NCBI GenBank assembly: GCA_910584965.1
Contig: CAJUDZ010000001.1
Coordinates: 1 to 64,000 of the forward strand
Origin: an uncultured Lachnospiraceae bacterium
Lineage (GTDB): Bacteria; Bacillota; Clostridia; Lachnospirales; Lachnospiraceae
DNA length: 64,000 bases
Direction of reading: 5' to 3'
Part shown: piece after piece, positions 26,711 through 33,926 of the stretch
How the letters are laid out: every line of letters starts with the position of its first letter
Position numbering within the stretch: position 1 is the stretch's first letter
Program-made: the position numbers and the translations under genes
The notes under the pieces: generated by a model
Databases searched by the model: none
The model's input: the letters and a program-made list of their open reading frames with translations, nothing else
What the model was told of the DNA's origin: nothing

Positions 26711-27844
26711 ATGAGAATACTAAATGCCATCAGCGTCAGACAAGGATGCTGCACAATGTATGTTTTTAAATTAACGACAGAAGAGCTGCTCGCCAATTAT
26801 GCCATATCCAGCTATGACTCCGAAAAAGAAACCGGTTATCAGCGGCCGCCTGTGGAAGCGCATTATAAAAAAATTGCGCGATACCTGGCGGACAGCGATT
26901 CCGACCAGATTCTTCCGATGTCAATTATCGCGGCAGCTACGAAACAGGATATTACATATGAGAATCATATTCTTACGATATCGGGCCGTCTGCGGATTGT
27001 CGACGGCCAGCACAGAATCAAAGCCATAGAATACTTGAGGGATACAAAAGAAGCAAAGTATCAGGATAAATATAAAGAACTTTCCGCCTGCTATGAATTT
27101 CCGATTATCCTTCTCATGGCGGAGGAGATTGACAGCGCGCTTGAAATCGATACTTTCATTAATATTAACAGCAAGGGGAAACGTATTAACACGAATCTGG
27201 CCAAAGAACTCCGGGAGAAAAAAATGCAGGCAGAACTTGGGAAACACGAAGTTTTGCTGACCGCGGACAGTTATGATAATCTGGCCACACAGGCTGCAAA
27301 ACTGCTGGCACACGATGCGGCCTCCATGTGGTATGACCGCATTCAGATGGGAGATGAGCTGGGGTTCCAGAAACTGGTATCGATCGGAACGTTTGCCAAA
27401 TCATTGAAGAAGATTACAAGCCGGGTTGCAGGACAGGTCGTTGACGGAAGAAAATTCATTTCGGAAGAAGAGGCATCGAAAACCGCGAAGCTTACGGCAA
27501 ACGCGGTCGATCAGGTTTGGAAAGCGGTGCAGAAGCGCTGGCCGGAGTGCTTCTATGAGGCAAAGCAGTATAACCTTCTGAGAGGCTTTGGCGTGTCCAT
27601 CATGCACCGTCTGTTTGAACGCTGTATGGAAGAAACGCTGCTGTCTGAACCACAGGAAATGCTTTATGCGGCACAGGAAGCCTTCGCAAAGTATTTGAAG
27701 ACGACGAATATCGAAGCCGGGGAATGGCTGGTCGGCGGTATGTTTACCGGTTTTTCGTCCGATCAGGGGTATGGTATTATTGTGGATGTTTTACAGGGGA
27801 AGAAGGAGCTTGGCGGAATTGGGGAGCAGATTAGAAGAGCGTGA
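26711..27844 (+). CDS. DGQHR-domain (DndB-like) protein
   Basis: 377 residues starting two bases after the RelA/SpoT gene stop, with GAAAGGACAGGG upstream. The defining motif VDGQHRIKAIEYL (Asp98 to Arg102 for DGQHR) is intact, followed by a DTFININSKGKRINT stretch. DGQHR proteins include DndB, the regulator of phosphorothioate DNA modification, and relatives in other defence-like loci; the domain is ParB/sulfiredoxin-like and can bind ATP. No dndA/C/D/E genes are nearby, so it should act with the RelA/SpoT partner instead. Confidence 0.85.
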   Translation: MRILNAISVRQGCCTMYVFKLTTEELLANYAISSYDSEKETGYQRPPVEAHYKKIARYLADSDSDQILPMSIIAAATKQDITYENHILTISGRLRIVDGQHRIKAIEYLRDTKEAKYQDKYKELSACYEFPIILLMAEEIDSALEIDTFININSKGKRINTNLAKELREKKMQAELGKHEVLLTADSYDNLATQAAKLLAHDAASMWYDRIQMGDELGFQKLVSIGTFAKSLKKITSRVAGQVVDGRKFISEEEASKTAKLTANAVDQVWKAVQKRWPECFYEAKQYNLLRGFGVSIMHRLFERCMEETLLSEPQEMLYAAQEAFAKYLKTTNIEAGEWLVGGMFTGFSSDQGYGIIVDVLQGKKELGGIGEQIRRA

Positions 27845-27940
27845 ATTGTTATGAAGGCTGACAGTTTTCAAATAAGTGTTGCCTTTATTACCATAGCAGG
27901 CAGTTCTGATACTGTCCTTAATCTGAAATTTATACAGGAT

Positions 27941-27970
27941 AGAAAATGCGGTTATATGACCGCATTTTCT
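27941..27970. terminator. Terminator hairpin after the DGQHR gene
   Basis: A perfect 12-bp stem AGAAAATGCGGT-6 nt-ACCGCATTTTCT lies about 100 bases after the DGQHR stop. Its end directly abuts the promoter of the toxin-antitoxin pair. Confidence 0.8.
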
Positions 27971-27997
27971 TGACGGAAAAAAATTTTTGAGTATAAT
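27970..27997 (+). promoter_or_regulatory. Promoter of the MqsR/MqsA-Panacea operon
   Basis: TTGACG (27970-27975) and a perfect TATAAT (27992-27997) are separated by 16 bases, followed by AAGGAGGAGG and a GTG start 24 bases after the -10 box. Confidence 0.8.
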
Positions 27998-28020
27998 ATA
28001 AAGTACAAGGAGGAGGATGG

Positions 28021-28365
28021 GTGAGTAATCAAGCGAGTGCATCGGATATTGCGGCTTTCATTTCCGAGGTTAAGAGACTGTTGTCCACAGGAAAATATGA
28101 TTTTGTCCCGAGAAGGAAGAATATGCAGGCATTGGCCAGACACGGTCTCACGATCACTGATGCCAGGAATGAGATTTTAGAGCTGACTGTCGGTGATTAT
28201 TACAAAGGCCCTAAGCAGGATTTGGATCCGAACCGCCCGGGCGATATATGGGAATTTAAGAAAGACATCGACGGGATGCAGTTCTATGTGAAGGTAAAGA
28301 TTACAAAGGAAAACGGAGAGGATATCTTAAAGTGTCTTGGCTTTCATGAGGATGATTTTGCTTAA
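28021..28365 (+). CDS. MqsR-family toxin (mRNA interferase-like)
   Basis: 114 residues, starting at GTG after AAGGAGGAGG. The pattern KRLLSTGKYDFVPRRKNMQAL, then ELTVGDYYKGPKQD, DIWEFKKDIDGMQFYVKVKI and a terminal CLGFHEDDF is the MqsR toxin family signature; these small RelE-like folds cut mRNA. The antitoxin gene starts 18 bases later. In most MqsRA systems the toxin also comes first, as here. Confidence 0.82.
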   Translation: MSNQASASDIAAFISEVKRLLSTGKYDFVPRRKNMQALARHGLTITDARNEILELTVGDYYKGPKQDLDPNRPGDIWEFKKDIDGMQFYVKVKITKENGEDILKCLGFHEDDFA

Positions 28366-28383
28366 CAATTGGAGGCGATATTG

Positions 28384-29388
28384 ATGAGGAAGTATTGTGA
28401 AGAGTGTGGAACAGAAGTCGAAACAAAGATAGTAATCAAGAAGGAAGCATATGATGTATGTGGGGAGTCGGTTGAAGTTGATGCACAGGTGCTGGTATGT
28501 GCCGAATGCGGAGAAGAGTTTTTTTGTGAGGAACTGGATAATGTCACATTAGTCCTGGCATATAATGAGTACCGCAGAAGGCATAAATTGCTCCTTCCGG
28601 AAGAGATTAGAAAGATACGGGAGCAATATGGACTTAGTCAGAGGAGCTTTGCCAAATTGTTGAACTGGGGTGACAAAACAATCTGCAGATATGAGAATGG
28701 ATCCATTCAGGACAAGGCGCATAACAGCCTGCTGCTTTTTCTGCGTGAGCCGGAAAATATGAGGACTTATCTTACAGAAAATGAGGTTATCCTGGGCGAA
28801 AGACAAAAAGAAAAGCTGCTGGCCGTTGTCGGACAGCTTGAGAAGAATGAGGAGTATCGGGCTGGAAGAAAATTCTTTCATCTGCTCTTTGCAAAAGCGC
28901 CATGCGAGGAAAACGGCTACAGATCCTTTGATTATGACAAGTTCTGTGCAATGGTTCTCTTTTTCGCACATAAAAGCACGGAGCTTCTGAAGACAAAGCT
29001 GATGAAGCTTTTGAATTACTCAGATATGATCTTCTATAAGGAAAATGGGATATCAATATCCGGGGCGAGATACACACACTTGCCGTATGGACCGGTACCT
29101 GAGAATTTTGATATTCTTCTTGGCACAATGGCGGCTGACCATATTGCCCACATTGAAGTGGTTTATGACAGTGGATATGAAAAGCATCAGGTGATTGCGG
29201 AGGAAGATATGCCGGAGGACGTTCTTTCTAAAGAAGAACTGGCGGTACTGAACCGGATATATAATAAATTCGAAAGCTTTGGCTCGGCAGATATTTCCAA
29301 TTATTCTCATAAAGAGAAGGGGTATATGGAAACTCAAAAAGGTGAGATTATTTCTTATACCTATGCAAAGTATATTGAACTGAACTAA
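28384..29388 (+). CDS. MqsA-type antitoxin fused to a Panacea (DUF4065/SocA) domain
   Basis: About 334 residues from the ATG 8 bases after GGAGG. Three parts are visible: an N-terminal zinc ribbon (CEECGTE and CAECGEEFF), an XRE helix-turn-helix (IRKIREQYGLSQRSFAKLL), and a C-terminal Panacea/DUF4065 domain (FAHKSTELLKTKLMKLLNYSD, GISISGARYTHLPYGPVPENF). Panacea is a shared antitoxin domain found with many unrelated toxins. The fusion would neutralise the MqsR toxin and repress its own promoter through the HTH. Confidence 0.88.
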   Translation: MRKYCEECGTEVETKIVIKKEAYDVCGESVEVDAQVLVCAECGEEFFCEELDNVTLVLAYNEYRRRHKLLLPEEIRKIREQYGLSQRSFAKLLNWGDKTICRYENGSIQDKAHNSLLLFLREPENMRTYLTENEVILGERQKEKLLAVVGQLEKNEEYRAGRKFFHLLFAKAPCEENGYRSFDYDKFCAMVLFFAHKSTELLKTKLMKLLNYSDMIFYKENGISISGARYTHLPYGPVPENFDILLGTMAADHIAHIEVVYDSGYEKHQVIAEEDMPEDVLSKEELAVLNRIYNKFESFGSADISNYSHKEKGYMETQKGEIISYTYAKYIELN

Positions 29389-29403
29389 ACCAGATTATGT
29401 AGC

Positions 29404-29441
29404 AAAGGCGGCTTCCGGCAATAAACCGGGATCTGCCTTTT
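29404..29441 (+). terminator. Terminator of the toxin-antitoxin operon
   Basis: AAAGGCGGCTTCCGG pairs with CCGGGATCTGCCTTTT with small mismatches around a CAATAAA loop, 16 bases after the antitoxin stop. The 270 bases between it and the next gene hold no further gene that I can support. Confidence 0.7.
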
Positions 29442-29710
29442 CATCCGTCCATGTAACGTTTCGGGGAATTATATGTTTGCATACAGCAGTTTTTCGAGTG
29501 TTCAATGGACTTTTTGTATGGTAAAATTAATATCAGATGCCCGGATGAGTCAATTAAATTATCTGCAGTGATTTTAATCAACTTGTTTATGGCGATCGCG
29601 TAAAAGAATTTAAGTTTTGCAAATCGTCTTGCACATCATGAATATGAACGAAGCACAAAAAGAAAATAATGTTATTTGCAAAGCGGAATAGTAATTGAGG
29701 AAGATGCAAT

Positions 29711-30112
29711 ATGAAAACTATAAAAGTAGTAGCGGCAATCATTTGTGATAATATGGAAGCGCCTGTAAGAATCTTTGCAACAGCTCGAGGATACGGCCAG
29801 TTTAAAGGTCAGTGGGAATTTCCGGGCGGTAAGGTTGAGGACGGAGAATCTCCTGAAGATGCACTGATACGGGAGATCAGGGAAGAACTGGATACGGAAA
29901 TTGATATCGGCCGCCAGATCGATAAGATTGAATATGATTACCCGACGTTCCATCTTTCGATGGACTGCTTTTTAGCAGAAGTGCGGAAAGGAGAACTGAC
30001 GTTGAAAGAGGCAGAGGCCGCCAGATGGCTTACAAAAGATCAATTATATGATGTACAGTGGCTTCCGGCTGATCTTTCATTGATTGCCTTGTTGGAGAAA
30101 GAAATGGCATAA
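29711..30112 (+). CDS. Nudix hydrolase, MutT-type (8-oxo-dGTP diphosphatase-like)
   Basis: 133 residues with a complete Nudix box: GGKVEDGESPEDALIREIRE then EL, matching GX5EX7REUXEE. The opening VVAAIICDN and the WEFPGGK stretch fit the MutT branch, which sanitises oxidised nucleotides, although other (d)NTPs or CTP are possible. GAGGAAG lies 8 bases before the ATG. It stands alone between the toxin-antitoxin operon and a decayed PIN gene. Confidence 0.88.
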   Translation: MKTIKVVAAIICDNMEAPVRIFATARGYGQFKGQWEFPGGKVEDGESPEDALIREIREELDTEIDIGRQIDKIEYDYPTFHLSMDCFLAEVRKGELTLKEAEAARWLTKDQLYDVQWLPADLSLIALLEKEMA

Positions 30113-30232
30113 GGCCTCACAACAGCAGGAAGGTATGAGGAAAGGGGAAAATCATCCCCGGTACCAATGCTGCACAAGCAGTTATTCAGAATTCATGACA
30201 ATAGAATAATCGTATTCTTGCAGACAAACTTT

Positions 30233-30265
30233 TGCTCCAGGCAGATTATATTTTTGCCTGGAGCA
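30233..30265. terminator. Perfect 11-bp hairpin after the Nudix gene
   Basis: TGCTCCAGGCA and TGCCTGGAGCA are separated by 11 bases containing a T-run. No T-tract follows the stem on the plus strand, so the terminator reading is uncertain. The surrounding 30113-30588 gap (476 bases) has open frames without a ribosome site or recognisable domain; I see no supported gene in it. Confidence 0.45.
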
Positions 30266-30520
30266 GTAGAAGCAACAAGAAAAAACAGTGTGCTGGTACT
30301 GAAAGGGAACCAGAATATCATCACGAAATGGAGTCTGAGCATTTTGAAAATGATAGAAGTAATGAAACCGGGACTGCCCATAAAAAAGAAACGGTTTGCG
30401 ATCAGCCTCCGGTCAATACAGTATCTGGAAGAAGTATTATCTTTTTAAAAGATATGGATTAACTGATTTGAGAGATGAACGTATTCATGCGTTTGTCGTG
30501 TAAGTCAAGGTAATTGATGG

Positions 30521-30548
30521 TTACAAATTTAGGCGGATATGCTATGAT
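30521..30548 (+). promoter_or_regulatory. Candidate promoter of the PIN gene
   Basis: TTACAA (30521-30526) and TATGAT (30543-30548) are 16 bases apart, about 40 bases before the ATG of the broken PIN gene. Confidence 0.4.
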
Positions 30549-30588
30549 AATAAACAGAAAACAATGTGTCAAAGAGGAGAAATAATTC

Positions 30589-31065
30589 ATGAGGAAAATG
30601 AAGGTTTATCTGGATACTTCTGTAATTAGTTAGCTTCAACAGGAAGATGTGCCGGAGCGGATGAAAGAAACGGTGGCCCTCTGGAAGCAGTTTGAAGATG
30701 GGAAATATGATATCTGTCTGTCACAGGTGACACTTGATGAGGTTGGTGAATGTCGTGAACCAAAGAAGTCAGTTCTGTTTGAATATTTGAGCAAGATTCG
30801 TTATACGAAATTGGAGATCACGGACGAAGTCCTGCGGGTTGCAGATCGGATCATAGAAATGGGCATTCTATCACCTAAGAGCATTGATGACTGCCAGCAT
30901 ATAGCAACTACTGTTGTACATGGATGTGATTGTATAATATCTTGGAATTTCAAGCATATTGTAAATATAAAGACAATCAAGGGTGTCAGGGCGATCACAC
31001 ATCTTGAAAGTTATAAGGATATTGATATTATGAATCCGTCCGTATTATTGAGAGGTGAAGAGTGA
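30589..31065 (+). pseudogene. PIN-domain toxin gene with an in-frame TAG
   Basis: Starting at an ATG after GAGGAG, the frame reads MRKMKVYLDTSVIS, meets TAG at 30631-30633, and then continues open for 144 codons (LQQEDVPERMKETVALW onward). The first catalytic Asp (YLDTS) is before the stop and the later acidic residues (SIDDCQHIA) are after it, so no truncated product could be active. In related proteins the stop position is usually Tyr or His, so a single base change (TAT/TAC to TAG) would explain it. The protein is a VapC-like RNase. Sequencing error or stop-codon readthrough remain possible. Confidence 0.8.
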
Positions 31066-31250
31066 TGGCGCATATATTGGAAATCAGCCCGGATTTTACG
31101 ATTGAGGATATACACAGGATTCGAGAATATAATTATGAAGCGACAAAACATATGACTGTGGAAGAAAAACTGCATTATTATAATACGCCAAGGACAGATG
31201 CGGAAGAGCAGATAGAGCAGCTCAGGGAAAAAGAAATGCGAATTTGGTAA
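31065..31250 (+). CDS. Small antitoxin-like partner of the PIN gene
   Basis: 61 residues starting with the ATG that overlaps the PIN stop (TGATG), with GAGGTGA upstream. It reads MAHILEISPDFTIEDIHRIR, then EYNYEATKHMTVEEKLHYYN, with a charged C-terminus. Overlap and order mark it as the PIN partner, probably the antitoxin. It looks intact although the toxin gene carries a stop, the usual outcome of toxin inactivation. Confidence 0.6.
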   Translation: MAHILEISPDFTIEDIHRIREYNYEATKHMTVEEKLHYYNTPRTDAEEQIEQLREKEMRIW

Positions 31251-31460
31251 AGGTGTGAGTTTTCTGCGTTTCTTTTATTTTACAGAAACTGGAAAATCTT
31301 TGGCTTTTGATAAGATTAAAATGATAGTGTTTTAAGAGTATACAGAGTATATATAATTCGTTAGTCATTTGGAGTAAAATGCCGTTGACCGATAACAGCG
31401 TGGATGTAGGAGTACATTGGTTACGATATGTTCTAAAACAACAAGCTAGGATATAGAAAG

Positions 31461-31919
31461 TCAATCCAAACCGGCCCCGCGTTTTTTATAAAGAACAATT
31501 TCGGCATCACAGCCGTTTTCGCCATATTCACAGACAAGAAGGAAATTTTCATCTGCGGCAAGACCGTAGCACCGGTTACTGTTCTCCTTATGGACTTGGC
31601 TGCCCAGATATACTTTTTTATCATTTAAAAGACGGACAGCCTGGCCGCTTGGAAGCGCATATTCGAGGTTGATATAAGAACCGCTCAGCGCATTGAGATC
31701 AGTAATTTCTGCCATATCATCGATGCCGAGCGCATTAAATTCTGCAATGAGCCGTTCTTTGAGAAGGCAGGCTCCGTCACATTTATGACAGGCTTCATAT
31801 CCTTTGTTCCGGCAGCATGCCGCGATAACACATCCATCGCGGCTTATAGCCTCACATCCGGCGCAGTTGTCTTTTACAGAGCATTGACCGCAGTCAATGC
31901 CGCAGATAGAATTGGTCAT
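31461..31919 (-). CDS. DUF3795 domain protein, Cys-rich
   Basis: About 152 residues from the ATG after AAAGGAG; an upstream in-frame ATG is poorer. The N-terminal half has the DUF3795 Cys pattern: CGIDCGQCSVKDNCAGC, then CVIAACCRNKGYEACHKC, which probably binds a metal or Fe-S cluster. The C-terminal half is beta-rich and ends in a charged tail. No enzyme role is established. The 210 bases downstream, up to the PIN partner, hold no gene I can see. Confidence 0.8.
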   Translation of the reverse strand: MTNSICGIDCGQCSVKDNCAGCEAISRDGCVIAACCRNKGYEACHKCDGACLLKERLIAEFNALGIDDMAEITDLNALSGSYINLEYALPSGQAVRLLNDKKVYLGSQVHKENSNRCYGLAADENFLLVCEYGENGCDAEIVLYKKRGAGLD

Positions 31920-31964
31920 GGTATTCTCCTTTGTTTTACAGTTGTTTGTTGCCACTGACGGGAT

Positions 31965-32321
31965 TCATCCGGTCATTTCATGACTGAGATCCAGCAGACG
32001 ATACACTTCGTCATCTGCCGCTTTTCCGTTCAGTATAATTGTGAGCCAGTGCTTTTTGTTCATATGCCAGGCCGGAGAAAAACCTTCCTGAGAAGATAAG
32101 GCAAAAACGATCTCCGGGTCACATTTTACGTTCAGAATATCTATGAGTTCATCGCCTTCCAGCCCTACTTTATTGCGGGCAACATCCGTAATCAGCGCAT
32201 ACCATTTCCGGTTCCTCCGGTGGCGAAGCACTTCGCTTGTCGGAGATTCAGGCCAGGGATGCTCCGGCTTGGTCTGATAATTTTTTTCGGCATATCGTAG
32301 AATATCTGCCCTCGTAACCAT
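31965..32321 (-). CDS. MmcQ/YjbR family protein
   Basis: 118 residues from the ATG after AGGAGG. MmcQ/YjbR features are RADILRYAEKNYQTKPEHPW near the start, KWYALI, then LNVKCDPEIV and FSPAWHMNKKHWLTIIL, a CyaY-like fold. The family is called DNA-binding from structure only, with no settled role. Its gene lies 58 bases from the flavin-oxidase-like gene in the same direction and 45 bases before the DUF3795 gene, so the three may form one unit. Confidence 0.85.
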   Translation of the reverse strand: MVTRADILRYAEKNYQTKPEHPWPESPTSEVLRHRRNRKWYALITDVARNKVGLEGDELIDILNVKCDPEIVFALSSQEGFSPAWHMNKKHWLTIILNGKAADDEVYRLLDLSHEMTG

Positions 32322-32379
32322 GTCTTCCTCCTGTGTAAGGTTGTATCGTTTTTCCTGTATACTGTGAATGGAGCTTCGA

Positions 32380-32805
32380 TCAGGTAAAATCGATGTCATA
32401 ACGCCTGCCTTGCGAAAACAGAATGCCGGTTTTCAAACGGATGCGGAGAATGCAGGTGTTGATATCGTTAAAATCGGTATGCCCGTTGTCAATCCATTCT
32501 GCGAAAGCATTTCGCAGCTTGGCCGCCAGTTCCCGGTTGCTTTCTTTCCCGAAATAGCCCAGATTGGTGCCTTCGCCGTGTCCTGTAAACCATTCGCCCG
32601 AAATGGCGGCAACAGGATTCTGAGCCAGCTGCTTCATTTTATTGGAAAGCCCATATGTAATGACATAAAATGAACCGTCTTCATAATAGGCGTCTACATT
32701 TCGCACATAAGGCACACCGTTTTCTACCGTTGCCAGCGCGATAATCATATCCTTTCCAAAACGCTCAGCCATGATCTGCCCCGTCTCCTGATTTAACTTT
32801 TCCAT
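32380..32805 (-). CDS. Pyridoxamine 5'-phosphate oxidase-like (flavin-binding) protein
   Basis: 141 residues starting at the ATG after AGGAGGGG. The split-barrel PNPOx fold is shown by MIIALATVENGVPYVRNVDAYY, FYVITYGLSNKMKQLAQNP and a central SGEWFTGHGEG. Family members bind FMN, F420 or heme, and many are uncharacterised reductases. It is too short and lacks the C-terminal substrate loop of true PdxH, so a general flavin reductase is more likely. First gene of the small minus-strand group with YjbR and DUF3795 proteins. Confidence 0.8.
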   Translation of the reverse strand: MEKLNQETGQIMAERFGKDMIIALATVENGVPYVRNVDAYYEDGSFYVITYGLSNKMKQLAQNPVAAISGEWFTGHGEGTNLGYFGKESNRELAAKLRNAFAEWIDNGHTDFNDINTCILRIRLKTGILFSQGRRYDIDFT

Positions 32806-32876
32806 AAGCCCCTCCTTCTGTATATACATACCTTTTCCCCTTGTCCACTGAGGGAAAGAAACTATAAGAATAAAAT

Positions 32877-32904
32877 TTGATTGTCCCACAGATTATGATA
32901 TAAT
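32877..32904 (+). promoter_or_regulatory. Promoter in front of the structured repeat
   Basis: TTGATT (32877-32882) and a perfect TATAAT (32899-32904) with 16-base spacing. Transcription would start close to 32911, inside the first copy of the structured repeat, and read toward the kinase-like gene. Confidence 0.6.
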
Positions 32905-32908
32905 GAAT

Positions 32909-33004
32909 GCAAAAGAAAAACAAGCGTCAGCGAAGCAGACATTTGTTTTTCTTGCATTCATTAACGAGCAAACGTCCGATGAAATCGGACAGGAAGCGCT
33001 GAAA
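32909..33004 (+). repeat. Structured direct repeat, copy 1 (96 nt)
   Basis: Identical to copy 2 at 95 of 96 positions, 146 bases apart start to start. The first part is a long hairpin (32901-32963, about 20 bp with a 2-nt bulge). The second part, running on to 33016, folds as an outer stem GCAAAC/GTTTGC around two small hairpins: GTCCGAT-GAA-ATCGGAC and GCGCT-GAA-AGCGC. Both small loops are GAA. This looks like a folded RNA or a mobile hairpin element, not a gene. Confidence 0.8.
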
Positions 33005-33054
33005 GCGCGTGTTTGCGAGTGAACAGCCCCTGGAGGGAAGGAAGCAGAGTGAGA

Positions 33055-33150
33055 GCAAAAGAAAAACAAGCGTCAGCGAAGCAGACATTTGTTTTTCCTG
33101 CATTCATTAACGAGCAAACGTCCGATGAAATCGGACAGGAAGCGCTGAAA
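33055..33150 (+). repeat. Structured direct repeat, copy 2 (96 nt)
   Basis: Differs from copy 1 by one base (T to C within TTTTTCTTGC). It ends 32 bases before the kinase-like start codon. After the shared part the sequence diverges, so this copy lacks the 3' arm of the outer stem, and only the first small GAA hairpin is intact. Confidence 0.8.
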
Positions 33151-33182
33151 AGCACAGAAAACATTATCAAAAGGAACATATC

Positions 33183-33719
33183 ATGCAGGTAAACGGGAAA
33201 GAATTTTCAATTATAAAATTATTGGGAAAAGGTAAAGGCGGTTATTCTTACCTTGCATCCGACGGAGCAGGGCAGTATGTCCTGAAACAGATCCACCATG
33301 AGCCCTGTGATTATTATCAGTTTGGGAATAAAATAGAAGCGGAGATGAATGATTATCAAAGGCTGAAAAAAGCCGGCATCAGAATGCCGGAACTGTTGGA
33401 AGCGGATATACGGGAAGAAAGAATCCTGAAAGAATATGTTGAAGGTAAAACGATTTATGAACTGGTGCTGGATGACGAGATGGAGCCGGATTATCTGGTT
33501 CAGGTCAGAAAAATGTGCGGACTGCTCTATGCGGCCGGTCTGAATATCGATTATTTCCCAACCAACTTTATTGTGCAGGAGAAGGAATTATACTATATTG
33601 ATTATGAATGCAACGAATACATGGAAGAATGGAATTTCGAGAACTGGGGAATTCGTTACTGGTCTAAAACGGATGAATTTATGCAGTATGTGCGGGAACA
33701 TGACGGGGACTTGAAATGA
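33183..33719 (+). CDS. Small protein kinase-like fold protein (RfaY/RIO-like)
   Basis: 178 residues. A Gly-rich loop GKGKGGYSYLA, a Lys in YVLKQI, an HxD-like NIDYFPTNFIV (Asp and Asn conserved) and a metal-site IDYECNEY in place of DFG show a minimal kinase fold. Similar small proteins are annotated as Ser/Thr kinases or sugar kinases related to RfaY. The substrate cannot be inferred. AAAGGA lies 8 bases before the ATG. The leader contains two copies of a structured repeat. Confidence 0.72.
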   Translation: MQVNGKEFSIIKLLGKGKGGYSYLASDGAGQYVLKQIHHEPCDYYQFGNKIEAEMNDYQRLKKAGIRMPELLEADIREERILKEYVEGKTIYELVLDDEMEPDYLVQVRKMCGLLYAAGLNIDYFPTNFIVQEKELYYIDYECNEYMEEWNFENWGIRYWSKTDEFMQYVREHDGDLK

Positions 33720-33810
33720 TGTTGTTTTTATAGGAAACGAATATCCGCGGAAGCGGACGGGAGGGGGTGTAGCTGTGTTTTGTCATATGCGAATCGATAT
33801 GAGCAAAGAA

Positions 33811-33866
33811 CTCTGTACAAAGTCTGATGAAGGGACAATGTTTGTACAGAGGTAAGGAATTGTCCC
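33811..33866 (+). promoter_or_regulatory. Interlocked inverted repeats in the MFS leader
   Basis: Stem A: CTCTGTACAAA (33811-33821) with TTTGTACAGAG (33841-33851), 11 bp perfect. Stem B: GGGACAAT (33832-33839) with ATTGTCCC (33859-33866), 8 bp perfect. The 5' arm of B lies in the loop of A and its 3' arm lies outside, so the two either form a pseudoknot or exclude each other. It ends 60 bases before the MFS start codon. Confidence 0.55.
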
Positions 33867-33926
33867 CCATTGGATTTTGTGTGTCCTGATTCAGTAAAAA
33901 GAGCGAATTAGCAGGAGGAAAATTCA

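Noticed and set aside
26711..27844. Phosphorothioate (Dnd) modification system
   Set aside because: Only the DGQHR domain is present; no cysteine desulfurase-, DndC-, DndD- or DndE-like gene is nearby.
30167..30448. Open frame of 93 codons after the Nudix gene
   Set aside because: No ribosome site, contains a perfect 11-bp hairpin, and no family is recognisable.
30631..30633. Recoded stop codon for selenocysteine or pyrrolysine in the PIN gene
   Set aside because: The codon is TAG, so selenocysteine is excluded; no PYLIS-like context or pyl gene is seen, and a simple nonsense mutation is the more economical reading.
32909..33150. CRISPR array
   Set aside because: Only two copies, 96 nt each, with a 50-base spacer, internal hairpins and no cas genes; a structured direct repeat fits better.
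32961..33179. Minus-strand open frame of 72 codons across the structured repeats
   Set aside because: Consists of repeat sequence, lacks a ribosome site and runs against the promoter direction.
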